Virus record (IMG/VR): IMGVR_UViG_3300038441_002034 | Location: 1 to 44,528 of that record | Direction: 5' to 3' (one strand) | Source: a virus | DNA: 44,528 nucleotides | Shown: positions 24,115-32,790 of the stretch, piece by piece | How positions within the stretch are numbered: position 1 is the stretch's first letter | How the letters are laid out: the number at the start of each line of letters is the position of its first letter | Notes under the pieces: model-generated | What the model saw: the letters and a program-made list of their open reading frames with translations, nothing else | The model's database searches: none | What the model was told of the DNA's origin: nothing | Made by a program: the position numbers and the translations under genes

Positions 24115-24624
24115 TTAGGCGCGCTCGTAGTAGTCGTAAGCGAATTCTACGTCCACCTGAATCACGCTGCCGCCTGCACCATCGAACGAGTAATCCGGAA
24201 CTTGCGTCGGCCACACGTTGTAGATGTTGTAGGTCAACGAAACCGCACCGGTCTGGTCGAAAATGTTGAGAACGGCGGTAGTCGCGTAATCCCGTTTGAA
24301 GGAACCCGACTGGGTGTCGGTGCCGCGAATCATTTCGGCCCAAGCTTCCAGACCTTGAGTGATTCGGCCTTCGTAAGATTCCACGAAACCAACCGACATA
24401 CTGCCCGAGAAAACTTTGCGAGCAGCGTGTTTTACTTTGTGACCAAACAGTTCGATTTCAACTTCTTGAATCGACATGCCCGGCTTCACACCCGAACGGC
24501 ATTGCAGGCGCATCTGGCGACCGTCAGCGCCGCCGCCCGGAACTTTGGTGAAAGTGAGTTCGAAGTTGTCGTTCAACATCGGATCGTTGATGCCGAGAAC
24601 TTCTGTCAGCGTTACCTTCGACAT
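24115..24624 (-). CDS. Tail tube protein (gp19-like)
   Basis: The 169-aa product lies directly after the sheath gene, as tail tube genes do. It has the pattern of T4 gp19-type tube proteins: N-terminal LTEVLGINDPMLNDNFELTF, a central strand VEIELFGHKVKHAARKVFSG, then a loop with FVESYEG and a C-terminal strand VIQVDVEFAYDYYERA. Tube proteins stack as hexameric rings for DNA passage. A related N-terminus (LTLEEVLKLPDPLLNDNFDL) appears in the protein at 34893. A terminator follows, consistent with high-level expression. Confidence 0.8.
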   Translation of the reverse strand: MSKVTLTEVLGINDPMLNDNFELTFTKVPGGGADGRQMRLQCRSGVKPGMSIQEVEIELFGHKVKHAARKVFSGSMSVGFVESYEGRITQGLEAWAEMIRGTDTQSGSFKRDYATTAVLNIFDQTGAVSLTYNIYNVWPTQVPDYSFDGAGGSVIQVDVEFAYDYYERA

Positions 24625-24636
24625 AATGTCTACCTT

Positions 24637-26235
24637 TTAAGCAGTGGCCGCTACAACTTCAACGGCGGTGGAAATTTGCCCGGTCTTCGCAACGGAAGTG
24701 GTAAACAGAATTCGTTTACCGTAACGAGTTGGCTGGATGTAGTACACCAGCGCCACGTCACCGTTAGCAATTTGTTCTGGCGGGTTGGTTTCCTCGTCGC
24801 ATTTCACTTTGTAGGCATACAGACCGCGACCCGCTTTGATCGGACCGAGAATGTCTTCCACGATTTGCTTGAGGGTTTGCCAGAGGAACGGATCGTTTGG
24901 CTCAAACAGCCCGACCATCGTTTCGTATTTCGCGCGTTTCTCAACCAAGTTGATAAGACGGCGAACCGGAACGTCGGAAAGTGCGGAACTGAAAGCTTGA
25001 AGCGTTTGTGCGCCCCACACGCAGAAACCGTAACCGGCCAATACGTGAACGAAGTTGACTTGGTTTTGGTCCATCATGTTTCGGTCGCCCAGTTTGTAAC
25101 GCTGGGTAACTTCGCTCACTTCGGAATCCAACGCACCGCGAGTAACGCCCGCTGGCGCAAACCATTCGGCAGTTTGCGAATCGCTGTAAGCAAACACACC
25201 AGCCACCACGCCAGAAGGCGGGCAGTTGACGGACTGGCCGTCATCGGTCATGACTACAACGTCCGGCGTGTACAAACCACCAAACGAAGTATTTGCATTC
25301 AGCACGTTGCGACGGAAGTTGGAAGCGGCTTGCGACGTTTGCTGATCGGAAGGCACGTCGAGAATTGCAAAACAATCCCGGCGAGCGATTGCGATTTCCA
25401 GCATGCGTTGCTGAATGCTGATATCGGTGTAACCCGCGTTAATCAGCAAAGTCACTTCGACTTCTTCAACTTCTTCGAAAGTGTCCCAACCTTCGATAAT
25501 GTCGGAAACCGTTACCGGATCGCCGTCGTTACCGAATGCCAGATCGCCGCTGATTACGGCGTTGATCGCTTGGAAGGCGCCTTCGGTTTCTACAAACTTC
25601 GGAGCGTCTTCGTTTACGATTGCACGCAGGCGCGATTTCTTGGCAACGAGTTGGTCAACAATGTTCAATTGGCGACCGTAACCATCCACCTTGTCGCGCA
25701 GTGTGGCACGATAAACTTCATCGGCAACAGTCAGCGAGTTTTCGTAAACTTCCAGAACAAACATTTCGTTTTCCATATCGTTCACGTCTGGATACATGAC
25801 GACACGGATTTTGTTGTTCCACTCGCCGGGGTCGGCGGCGTAGAGGAAAAGAACTTCCTCGGGAACTTGAGTGCGTTGAGTCGGGTCAGCATAACCCTGA
25901 TCGGCGGCTTTGATTTGCGCATAGCCATCAACCAGACGAACACTGATCGAACCGTATTCAGCATTCACCGCAACGCGAGTGAAGTAAAGCTGGTTCGAGT
26001 ATTTCAGGAATTGCTCAGCGCAGAAGTGAGCGAACGTGAGAGACGCATCGCGACGACCGAATTTCGCACGAAAATCGTTTACGTCAACGGTCAGCGTTGG
26101 AACGCCGACTACACCGCGTTTGGACGGACCAACAATCGCGCCAATGCTGGGCGCTGTTTGCCGTGCGGTTTGCGAATTGTCTTGTTCACCCCCGTAAACA
26201 CCGGCGCTTGTGCTGCTACCGTTGTACAATGGCAT
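24637..26235 (-). CDS. Tail sheath protein
   Basis: The 532-aa product shows the sheath pattern: N-terminal APSIGAIVGPSKRGVVGVPT and DVNDFRAKFG, a middle domain, then ILDVPSDQQT, DVVVMTDDGQSVNCPPSGVV and the C-terminal part MVGLFEPNDPFLWQTLKQIV followed by RYGKRILFTTSVAKTGQIST. The P-S-G-x2-A-G loop and the C-terminal domain for inter-subunit strands are typical of contractile sheaths. The gene precedes the tube gene. This identifies the phage as a myovirus. Confidence 0.9.
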   Translation of the reverse strand: MPLYNGSSTSAGVYGGEQDNSQTARQTAPSIGAIVGPSKRGVVGVPTLTVDVNDFRAKFGRRDASLTFAHFCAEQFLKYSNQLYFTRVAVNAEYGSISVRLVDGYAQIKAADQGYADPTQRTQVPEEVLFLYAADPGEWNNKIRVVMYPDVNDMENEMFVLEVYENSLTVADEVYRATLRDKVDGYGRQLNIVDQLVAKKSRLRAIVNEDAPKFVETEGAFQAINAVISGDLAFGNDGDPVTVSDIIEGWDTFEEVEEVEVTLLINAGYTDISIQQRMLEIAIARRDCFAILDVPSDQQTSQAASNFRRNVLNANTSFGGLYTPDVVVMTDDGQSVNCPPSGVVAGVFAYSDSQTAEWFAPAGVTRGALDSEVSEVTQRYKLGDRNMMDQNQVNFVHVLAGYGFCVWGAQTLQAFSSALSDVPVRRLINLVEKRAKYETMVGLFEPNDPFLWQTLKQIVEDILGPIKAGRGLYAYKVKCDEETNPPEQIANGDVALVYYIQPTRYGKRILFTTSVAKTGQISTAVEVVAATA

Positions 26236-26247
26236 GTTGTTTCTCCA

Positions 26248-26277
26248 ATAAAAATCCCGAAAGACGATTGGGATTAC
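26248..26277 (-). terminator. Weak rho-independent terminator / attenuator
   Basis: RNA AAUCCC pairs with GGGAUU (26270-26275 with 26253-26258), followed by UUUUAUU, between the Ig-like protein gene and the sheath gene. The stem is short, so it may be a partial terminator. Confidence 0.5.
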
Positions 26278-26291
26278 TTTTAAATTATCCG

Positions 26292-27710
26292 TTACGCCTT
26301 AATGAGAGTGCAGCGCACGTCATTTTCGTCGAGTGAATAAAGCTTCAACGAACCAGCAAACGAACCATTCAGGATAAACAGCCCGTTAACCACCAATTGC
26401 ACCGGTTTCGAAATTCCGGTATCAACAGGTTCGGGAGTTTCTTCTGGAACAGGGTCAACGTGTTCGACGTGGCTGGCGATAACGGTTTGTGCAGTCAGCA
26501 CTTCGGTCCCGCTTTCGTCATAATCCGAATACGTTATTTCCAGAGTGTCACCGGGCAACCCGAATTCAGGCCCCAGTTCTACAGCACTCCGGAAGACGCT
26601 CATTCCCGGCCAGACTTCCGCAAGCAGAACTGGTTTGGAAATGTTTGTACGAGTGTTGGTGACATACACTTCAACTTCGGTCGTGAAAAGGTCAAAGTCA
26701 GAAACTTCGATTTCCAGATTGCCGTAGATTTTGGTAGTCGCCGCCACTTTGATTTCGCCCAACACAGTTCCGGGGTCTTTCACCGTTGCTGTGCTGGTCA
26801 CTGTTTGGAAAAGGCCGGTTGCGTCATGGCCGTTTGCATAAGTGATTGTCAGGGAATCGTTGCTCGAAACTCCCAATTCATCGCCAGTGTCCATCGTGCC
26901 CAGCAAGATACTACCGACAAGAATGGTTGGATCATTTACGTCTGGCTCAAGCGCGCCGTCCATTGCGGTTCCGGACGCGTTGTTTAAAACGGTGAAACTT
27001 TGAAACGGTGCATCGCTGCCGTCGTAAATGGCAACGCGCAAACGCTCACCAGAAATGACGTAACGCTGAATCATCATTTCGGTGGCTTTCACCGGGCTGA
27101 CAACTGCCACGTCTTGGGTCAGGTCTTGCGACAGGCCGGATTCATTGTGCGGATCGGTAAACGTGAAACGCAGAATGTCGTTGTGTTTGCAGTACATGGT
27201 GCCGTCGAAGTTTACACCGGCAGTCGCGCTATTCAGGGACTGGATGAAACCGCGATATTCGTTTTTGCGAACGCAATGCAGCGTGATGTATTCTGTCTCG
27301 CCGCTATTGACGTTGAAGCATTCCACTTGCACGGACGCGCCGAAAAGATCGGGATCGAAAACCGCGACGTTGATAAACTGGCCCGCGAGTACCGGTTCGA
27401 TTTCCATTTTTGCAGTGGTGAACTGGCTCGGTTCTACACGTTCGGGCACTGGTGGAATTTCACCAAACGCCACCAGTTCAAGGCCGATAGGAGACGGCGT
27501 GAAAATGGAAAGGTATTGGCGAACGTCGCGCAGCGTGTACGGTTTGTCAGGTCCGATTACGATATCGGTTTGTGTCAAAGCTGCATCCAAAACTTCGGTT
27601 GCAACATCCTGCATGCCAGTGCTGCGGCGGCGAACGGCGTCCACCGTGGTTTGGCGAACTTGCGTGACAATCGTTTTTGCGGTCGGCTTGTATTGATCGC
27701 TTCTACGCAT
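26292..27710 (-). CDS. Virion protein with three Ig-like repeats
   Basis: The 472-aa product has an N-terminal ~95-residue segment and three related units (residues ~100-205, 210-312, 320-412). Each has the pattern of a hydrophobic strand with DP/D-L-F or DGS, then VxVxxxNxxSG, xFRG or similar, and TYxDxxxxxGxxxTxxxTV. This is the bacterial Ig-like repeat type found in large surface proteins. It ends in a Pro/Glu hinge and a C-terminal strand block. It sits between the tail-completion-type gene and the sheath, so it could be a neck, collar or decorating protein; which of these is unknown. Confidence 0.65.
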   Translation of the reverse strand: MRRSDQYKPTAKTIVTQVRQTTVDAVRRRSTGMQDVATEVLDAALTQTDIVIGPDKPYTLRDVRQYLSIFTPSPIGLELVAFGEIPPVPERVEPSQFTTAKMEIEPVLAGQFINVAVFDPDLFGASVQVECFNVNSGETEYITLHCVRKNEYRGFIQSLNSATAGVNFDGTMYCKHNDILRFTFTDPHNESGLSQDLTQDVAVVSPVKATEMMIQRYVISGERLRVAIYDGSDAPFQSFTVLNNASGTAMDGALEPDVNDPTILVGSILLGTMDTGDELGVSSNDSLTITYANGHDATGLFQTVTSTATVKDPGTVLGEIKVAATTKIYGNLEIEVSDFDLFTTEVEVYVTNTRTNISKPVLLAEVWPGMSVFRSAVELGPEFGLPGDTLEITYSDYDESGTEVLTAQTVIASHVEHVDPVPEETPEPVDTGISKPVQLVVNGLFILNGSFAGSLKLYSLDENDVRCTLIKA

Positions 27711-28449
27711 CTTCTAATCCTTCGTCATCGAAAATGACGTTGCCGCCGATTTGGATTTTGCCGCTGTTGATTTCTTGCATTGCGTTTGGACCCGTTGCAA
27801 GTCCGACACGTCGATCCACGCGGCCTTCGTTGTTGATCTTTGGAACTTCTTTCATCACGCCCGACCACAGCCGCACGGAAATGGAACAAACCATATCGAA
27901 TGCTTCTGGATCAGCTTCGTTGTCTTTGTCAGTGCGCGGGAATGCAATCGACGGCGAGTCGCCTTTCACGACAACCTTCCACGCAAAGTTATCATCCTCA
28001 ACATCGAAGTTGAGTGTGCCGGTATTGAGCAGCGTCAGACTTTTCAAACCGAATTTCACGGCGTCGAAAATGTCGTTGGTGACGAAGTGCAATTCCAGCG
28101 AAACAACCATCGGGAATCCGTAGAACTTCACGACGGTAGAATTGGTCCCGTTGTCCGCATAACCTTGGCCGTGTCGGCGTGCAGTACGTGGAGCTTGTTC
28201 GTCCACAATCATTTCGAAGTTGTTTATCGAAATGTATGCGTAGGGGTAATGATCGCCACTATTGTCGTCAACAGAAACTTGCTGGCGCAAAACAGCTTTC
28301 ACGTTGTTGGATTGAATGATTGGAAGCGGAATCTTTTGGAAACCGAAAAACCGTTTGATAGCCGCGTGTGCTCCGAGCAGCCCGGTAAAGAACGGCGTGT
28401 TCTTGTCGATCTTTTTCCCGAGCAGATCAAACTTATCAAAATTTGGCAT
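27703..28449 (-). CDS. Neck / tail-completion-type structural protein
   Basis: The 248-aa product is beta-rich with an N-terminal segment FDKFDLLGKKIDKNTPFFTG, a hydrophobic patch KRFFGFQKIPLPIIQ, and later strands LTLLNTGTLNFDVEDDNFAW. Myovirus gene order (capsid, then neck/completion proteins, then sheath) places it among tail terminator or sheath-stabiliser proteins. No specific family recognised. It overlaps the next start by eight bases. Confidence 0.5.
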   Translation of the reverse strand: MPNFDKFDLLGKKIDKNTPFFTGLLGAHAAIKRFFGFQKIPLPIIQSNNVKAVLRQQVSVDDNSGDHYPYAYISINNFEMIVDEQAPRTARRHGQGYADNGTNSTVVKFYGFPMVVSLELHFVTNDIFDAVKFGLKSLTLLNTGTLNFDVEDDNFAWKVVVKGDSPSIAFPRTDKDNEADPEAFDMVCSISVRLWSGVMKEVPKINNEGRVDRRVGLATGPNAMQEINSGKIQIGGNVIFDDEGLEDA

Positions 28450-28473
28450 GTTGTGATCCGTCCAGAAACGACA

Positions 28474-28513
28474 AAAGGCCGCAACGAGTAAACCCCGCGA
28501 CGGCCTTTTTTCG
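28474..28513 (-). terminator. Rho-independent terminator
   Basis: AAAAGGCCG and CGGCCUUUU pair around a long loop, with A/U-rich flanks on both sides, so it could act in either direction. It lies after the stop of the 144-aa gene at 28516. Confidence 0.8.
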
Positions 28514-28515
28514 TG

Positions 28516-28950
28516 TTACAGTTGGATTGTGACGCGACCAGATTTGGCCGTAGCTTCCGGGGCGCTATTGCTAGCGACGGAAACCAATTCATCATCGTCA
28601 TGTGATCCCGAATCGTCGGCATAGGCCAATGCCTCGGCAGACGGATTGAACTCAAGGAAATCACCGTCATCCATTCGCGTATTGTGCGCGTAAACGCTCG
28701 CAGCGATGGCAACAGCTTTTTCCAAAGAGACATTCGGCCCAGCGCCGTGAAGCGAAGGGGCGATTGTGTTTTCACCTTTCGGAGCACCGCCGACAAGTTG
28801 GCTGCCCATTGGGCGGCGCACAAGTTCGGAAACGTAACTTTCGAAACCTTCCAGCGTGGTCGCTTGCGCAATCACGTTATTGGCGAGTTCCAATTGTCCG
28901 TTACGATGATGAAATGCCGCAATTGCCAACATGGTTTGAATGTCGCTCAT
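28516..28950 (-). CDS. Unknown 144-aa protein after the capsid gene
   Basis: ATG 28950 follows AAAGGAG. The first ~45 residues are helical (MLAIAAFHHRNGQLELANNV). Residues ~95-125 are rich in Asp/Ser (DDSGSHDDDELVSV). It is the first gene after the major capsid gene, with a strong hairpin between. It may be a head completion or minor head protein; no family recognised. Confidence 0.65.
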   Translation of the reverse strand: MSDIQTMLAIAAFHHRNGQLELANNVIAQATTLEGFESYVSELVRRPMGSQLVGGAPKGENTIAPSLHGAGPNVSLEKAVAIAASVYAHNTRMDDGDFLEFNPSAEALAYADDSGSHDDDELVSVASNSAPEATAKSGRVTIQL

Positions 28951-28969
28951 GTTCGCACTCCTTTTAACT

Positions 28970-28995
28970 GCGCAGCGGGGGCGCTCCCGCTACGC
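28970..28995 (-). other. Strong hairpin between capsid and next gene
   Basis: GCGUAGCGGG pairs with CCCGCUGCGC (28986-28995 with 28970-28979; one mismatch) around a short loop. The minus-strand continuation is AGUUAAAAGGAG, not a U-run, so classic termination is not expected. It could stabilise the 3' end of the capsid mRNA or mark an RNase site. Confidence 0.5.
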
Positions 28996-29013
28996 AATCT
29001 TTTCAGAGCCGAA

Positions 29014-30108
29014 TTAAGCTACACGCTTACCTTTGGCGACCGAACGGCTGTTGGCCAGAACGAACGAGAAAGGCTCGCTCATCAGCCAGCCGCGAGAGGT
29101 CGAACCTTCCCAGCTATTGGAAGCCGGTTCGGAACGAACACCGCCACGAGTCGAGTAGGCAGCGTGGTTTTCTTTCGAAGCCACGACGTAGATTTCGCCA
29201 GCTTCCAGAACTTTCTGGTTCGGTTGACGGAAGGCGTCGGTAATCAGGGTCATGCCGACCAGAGTACCGAGTTGACCATTCAGGGCCAGATCGTATTTGG
29301 TGATCGGGTCGAGGAAGGTTGCGAAATCGTTCGAACCGATAATGTCGGTCCAGAAGTCGTTCGCGATCAGGCAGTGTGCAACTGGCAGGTTCCATTTTGC
29401 AACTGCTTGACGCAGACGGCCGAGGTTTTTGGTGGTCAGTTCGCCCGCGATGTATTCCATCGGGTTCATGACGCCAACGGTCAGGTCGGCGGCAGTTTTC
29501 CAGATGCGGTCTTCTGCAACCATGATGCTTTGCAGACCGTCATTGTAGGCGTGTTCCAGCAGGTCGCCGTTCACTTGTTCCAGATCGAGAGTGTTTACGC
29601 GAACGTTCGCGATAATCTCGAATTCTTCCGGAGTGAATACGCGCTGGCGAATTTGTTGGTAGCCAACACCGGTAGCCGAAGTTGCAACAACGGCGCTGGT
29701 GTCGTGAGCAGGCATTGGAACGCGCTGCACTTCGCCTTGACGCAGAGTGTTGCCGACAGCCAGTTTCCGCACGAAACCTTCACGATCAGTTTGATCGTAA
29801 ATTTGTTGAGCGATGGAGGCGCCCAGTGCGTTCCACTTTTCAGGGGATTGGCGAGCTTCGGCCAGCATTTCGCGGCGGTCGGAAGCGGTAGCAACCAGAT
29901 CGCTTTGCGGTTGTGTGTGAACGATTTGGCCGGTAGCCACTGCCTGCATCAGACCCGACAGGGAATTCAGCAGGTCTTTTTTGTCGTAGGCGTTGAATTC
30001 GCCAGTTCCGGAACTCAGAGCCAGTTCGCGGCTTTTGCCGAAACGCAGTTCTTCGATTGGGTTGCCATTCGCCAGCATCAGCTTGGCACCACGCAGTTGA
30101 CCGTGCAT
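29014..30108 (-). CDS. Major capsid protein (HK97-fold)
   Basis: I start at ATG 30108 (MHGQLRGAKLM), 8 bases after GGAG; the open frame's TTG at 30132 lacks that support. The 364-aa product has the layout of HK97-type capsid proteins: an N-arm and E-loop region, a long spine helix (VNGDLLEHAYNDGLQSIMVA), then FGM-like LVGMTLITDAFRQPNQKVLE and the terminal GRGWL/SFVLANSRSVAKG-type strand. It lies after the scaffold-like and decoration-like genes, as expected. Abundant product of this region by position; a strong hairpin follows. Confidence 0.75.
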   Translation of the reverse strand: MHGQLRGAKLMLANGNPIEELRFGKSRELALSSGTGEFNAYDKKDLLNSLSGLMQAVATGQIVHTQPQSDLVATASDRREMLAEARQSPEKWNALGASIAQQIYDQTDREGFVRKLAVGNTLRQGEVQRVPMPAHDTSAVVATSATGVGYQQIRQRVFTPEEFEIIANVRVNTLDLEQVNGDLLEHAYNDGLQSIMVAEDRIWKTAADLTVGVMNPMEYIAGELTTKNLGRLRQAVAKWNLPVAHCLIANDFWTDIIGSNDFATFLDPITKYDLALNGQLGTLVGMTLITDAFRQPNQKVLEAGEIYVVASKENHAAYSTRGGVRSEPASNSWEGSTSRGWLMSEPFSFVLANSRSVAKGKRVA

Positions 30109-30138
30109 ATTTGTTTCTCCAGAAAATGCCAAGTAGAC

Positions 30139-30837
30139 TTAGGCGGAAATGCGAACTTGCAGAGCACCGTAGGAACCGGCGTCAGTGGAAGGGGCAGCCA
30201 GAACGGTGACGTTTTCCAGTTTCTTACCGGAACCGCCAACAGTCAGGCGACCATCAACGCCGAGATTCGGGTTGATTACGCCGGTCCAATCGACCGAAGC
30301 GTCGTACATGGTGGTGCCGATTTGGCCGTGCAGTGCAACACCGATGATACCTTGGTAGTGAGCAGGCAGACCGCCAATCGGCATATCGCCGAGAATGGTG
30401 CGCGCTTCGGCCAGCGAAGGTTCGTAGATGAATTGCACGTACAGCGATTTCTTGCCTTCACCGGCGAAGAAAATCAGTTCTTTGCCCGACAGTTGAACTT
30501 CGGTTGCGTCGGCAGGAGCGCCAGCGACAACTTCCAGTTTCGCGCCAGCGACTTTGACCAGAACTTGGCCGGTCAGCGGAACGCGAGGCAGTTCGACAAC
30601 CAGCGATTCCGGAACGGTGGATTCGAAAGCGTGCGGAACGTAGGAAGGTGGGCTGTTGCGACCGTGCAGGCTGAAACCGGCGAAGATTTCGTTGGCGGCG
30701 CCGGTCGAAGGACGAACAACGGTTTGGCCGTTTTCAGAAACGAAAACCAGCGCGGTGCCTTCTTCTTCGATGATGACGCCGGTTTGAACCGGCAGGTGTT
30801 CGGTGCGGAACAGACGAGTCAGTTTTTGAACGTTCAT
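30139..30837 (-). CDS. Probable head decoration protein
   Basis: The 232-aa product is beta-rich, low in Cys, and placed just upstream of the major capsid gene. The C-terminal half ends with a strand GALQVRISA; a mid segment VPESLVVELPRVPLTGQVLV and PIGGLPAHYQGIIGVALHGQ look like exposed structural loops. Capsid decoration or cement proteins are often next to the capsid gene. No family is recognised, so the call rests on position and composition. Confidence 0.5.
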   Translation of the reverse strand: MNVQKLTRLFRTEHLPVQTGVIIEEEGTALVFVSENGQTVVRPSTGAANEIFAGFSLHGRNSPPSYVPHAFESTVPESLVVELPRVPLTGQVLVKVAGAKLEVVAGAPADATEVQLSGKELIFFAGEGKKSLYVQFIYEPSLAEARTILGDMPIGGLPAHYQGIIGVALHGQIGTTMYDASVDWTGVINPNLGVDGRLTVGGSGKKLENVTVLAAPSTDAGSYGALQVRISA

Positions 30838-30861
30838 TTTTCTCTCCAGAGAATGTAAGGC

Positions 30862-32724
30862 TTAACGGCGGCCGAGTTTCAGACCGGCGAGGCGTTGAGC
30901 GAAATCGTCACCATGTTGCGAAGCGGCGGTTGCAGTTTCGCGAGTTTCTTGTTGCAGACCAACGTGGGTCAGACCGCCGACAGGGCGACCGACAGGCAGC
31001 GACGATGCAACGGCAGTTTCGCTACCAGTTTGCGGATTCTGGTGATCCGCAACGGCTTGCGCCATTTGGTTTTGAACTTGCAGATCGTACTGCATGATTT
31101 GGCTTGCTTTCGCAACGAGCGCTTTGTGATACGCATCGCCATGGCGAGCGAAACATTGCGCGGCCAGTGCTGCGCCGCCGGTAATGCCAGCTTCTTCCAG
31201 AGCACCAGCCAGAGCGGTGATGATCGGGTTCGGCGTTTCGCCTTTGTAGAAACCGGAGTTGATACCTTGGCTTGCAGTAGCGATTGCGGCGAGGAAGCGC
31301 GAATTGAATTCGGCAGCATCGCGGCTGGAAGCTTCTGCGATTTGCGCAACGCGAGATTCGACTTGCGAAGTGACTTCGCTTTCGACGAATTTCTCGACGT
31401 TGATTTCTGGCTTGATTTCGGTGAAACCGAGTTCAGCCATGGCAGTCGCTACACCGTGTTCGGCGGCGATTGCTTTGAAAGTGCGACCGAACGTATCGGT
31501 AGCGAAACTTTCGATTTTCGATTGCGAGGCCACTGCTTGCGCGAATGGAACGCCGTCGTGGAAAGCGTACCAGCGGCTGTCACCGGCAACGTTTGCGGCA
31601 TAAGCCACGTCAACGTTTTCAGGTTTCATATCGCCGCTCGACAGAGCAACGAAACTTGCGGCAACGGAAACCAGAGATTCAGCAGCGGCAGGCTGTTCGG
31701 TTTGCGCAGCGGCAGAAGTGGCGGTAGCTTTTTCTTTTTTGCGGACGCCGGACGGTTTGGCAGAGGAAACGGAAAGCGTGATTGCTTCGTCTTCGTCTTC
31801 TTCGTCGTCTTCGAAGTCTTCATCCTCGTCGGATTCGTCTTCGTCTTCTTCGTCGGATTCGTCTTCGTCTTCTTCGTCGTCTTCCGACTCGTCGTCGTTC
31901 AGATCGTCTTCGTCGTAATCTTCGTCATCGTCTTCGTCGTCGGAAGCGGTGGCGATATCGGCGGGGTCGATCAGACCGGCACTGCAACCGGGGCAGAACA
32001 GCGGCGATTCGTCGCTGGCTACAACGTGAGTACCGCACGATTTCGAAACGCACATGAAATGGTGCGCCGGAACGTTTTTCTGTTCGCCTTCGGCACTGGA
32101 TGCAAAAGCGGTCATGCTGACCGGCGCTTCCTGAGAGCCAATGGCTTCAACACCTTGGTAGATGTTGAATTTCATTTCGCTGGCGCAAGCGACAACAACG
32201 TCGTCACACTGGAAAGTGTGCGGTTGTACTTCGCCGTTTACCATCGCAACGAATTGTTGGCTGGCTTCTTCGAAAGAGCCAGCATAGGCAAGCAGCGATT
32301 CACGCTTTTCGCCCGGTGCAGCGTTTTGGTTTTCGTTCACGTTGGAATTTCCCAAGTCGGGCAGGTCAGAGGCACATGCCGGACATTTGTGCAAAAGTTC
32401 GGTATCGTCCGACATTACATACGAGTTGCAACCCGCAGTGCATTGAACGAATTGGGCTTCGACACTTTGTCCCACAGCCGACGCCAGACTTTCGATAACG
32501 ACCTGTTGATCGTCAACGGAAACGAGTTCCTCACCGGAAAGCGGATCGAGGATTTGAATGCCGGAAACCTCTGCACTTGCGGTAGCGATTTGCACGTCAC
32601 CGTCAGCGTTTTGGAATACCGAAACATTCTCACCTTTTGCCACAGCGGTGAAAAAGCCTGTTGCCTGCTCCAGAGTGTCACCCACTACAACGATACCGCG
32701 ACGCTGCGCTTTATCTTTGGTCAT
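30862..32724 (-). CDS. Scaffold-like protein with tandem zinc-ribbon repeats and long acidic tract
   Basis: The 620-aa product contains two related ~110-residue units (about 10-118 and 143-250). Each ends in a four-cysteine zinc ribbon: C95, C99, C114, C117 in the first and C225, C230, C244, C247 in the second. An Asp/Glu/Ser tract spans about 262-313. A third partial copy without cysteines lies at about 352-430 (LVSVAASFVALSSGD). The C-terminal ~180 residues are helical and charged. Located before the decoration and capsid genes, it fits a scaffold or core protein, but the zinc ribbons are atypical for that. The start is ATG 32724 with SD GGAG inside a hairpin. Confidence 0.7.
   Translation of the reverse strand: MTKDKAQRRGIVVVGDTLEQATGFFTAVAKGENVSVFQNADGDVQIATASAEVSGIQILDPLSGEELVSVDDQQVVIESLASAVGQSVEAQFVQCTAGCNSYVMSDDTELLHKCPACASDLPDLGNSNVNENQNAAPGEKRESLLAYAGSFEEASQQFVAMVNGEVQPHTFQCDDVVVACASEMKFNIYQGVEAIGSQEAPVSMTAFASSAEGEQKNVPAHHFMCVSKSCGTHVVASDESPLFCPGCSAGLIDPADIATASDDEDDDEDYDEDDLNDDESEDDEEDEDESDEEDEDESDEDEDFEDDEEDEDEAITLSVSSAKPSGVRKKEKATATSAAAQTEQPAAAESLVSVAASFVALSSGDMKPENVDVAYAANVAGDSRWYAFHDGVPFAQAVASQSKIESFATDTFGRTFKAIAAEHGVATAMAELGFTEIKPEINVEKFVESEVTSQVESRVAQIAEASSRDAAEFNSRFLAAIATASQGINSGFYKGETPNPIITALAGALEEAGITGGAALAAQCFARHGDAYHKALVAKASQIMQYDLQVQNQMAQAVADHQNPQTGSETAVASSLPVGRPVGGLTHVGLQQETRETATAASQHGDDFAQRLAGLKLGRR
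31786..31941. repeat. Low-complexity TCTTCGTC-type repeat encoding Asp/Glu tract
   Basis: Irregular hexamer repeats encode residues ~262-313 of the 620-aa protein. Slippage could change tract length. Confidence 0.75.
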
Positions 32725-32729
32725 GGTGG

Positions 32730-32771
32730 CTCCTAAACTGGATTGGTTTAGAGGTTAGGAATGCGATTCCT
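32730..32771 (-). promoter_or_regulatory. Paired hairpins over the scaffold gene ribosome-binding site
   Basis: CUAAAC/GUUUAG (32746-32751 with 32733-32738) forms a stem extended by neighbouring pairs that contain the SD GGAG (32730-32733). A second perfect 6-bp hairpin AGGAAU/AUUCCU lies just upstream (32757-32771). The SD is in the closing stem, so folding would reduce initiation at ATG 32724. Confidence 0.5.
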
Positions 32772-32774
32772 GTT

Positions 32775-32786
32775 TTAAAAATTAGC
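32775..32786 (-). promoter_or_regulatory. 12-bp AT-rich motif, copy 1 (late-promoter candidate)
   Basis: Minus strand GCTAATTTTTAA, identical to 33189-33200. It lies about 50 bases upstream of the scaffold-like gene start, overlapping the end of the gap after the 125-aa gene. Promoter function is inferred from recurrence upstream of head genes. Confidence 0.45.
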
Positions 32787-32790
32787 GACT

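Noticed and set aside
24202-26283. Long plus-strand open frame opposite sheath and tube genes
   Set aside because: It runs across three real minus-strand genes, has no ribosome-binding site, and its sequence is His/Val/Phe/Asn-rich antisense shadow.
28970-28995. Rho-independent terminator after the capsid gene
   Set aside because: The stem is strong but the minus-strand continuation is AGTTAAAAGG, not T-rich; listed as a hairpin only.
28684-30858. Long plus-strand open frame of about 724 codons opposite capsid genes
   Set aside because: It lies antisense to three well-supported structural genes; composition is that of reverse-complemented coding sequence.
31786-31941. CRISPR-like repeats
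   Set aside because: The short TCTTCG units are irregular, without spacers, and encode Asp/Glu; same for 1-69 and 42174-42323.
30895-32736. Plus-strand open frame of about 613 codons
   Set aside because: It is antisense to the 620-aa gene, including a Phe/Val-rich read of the acidic repeat.
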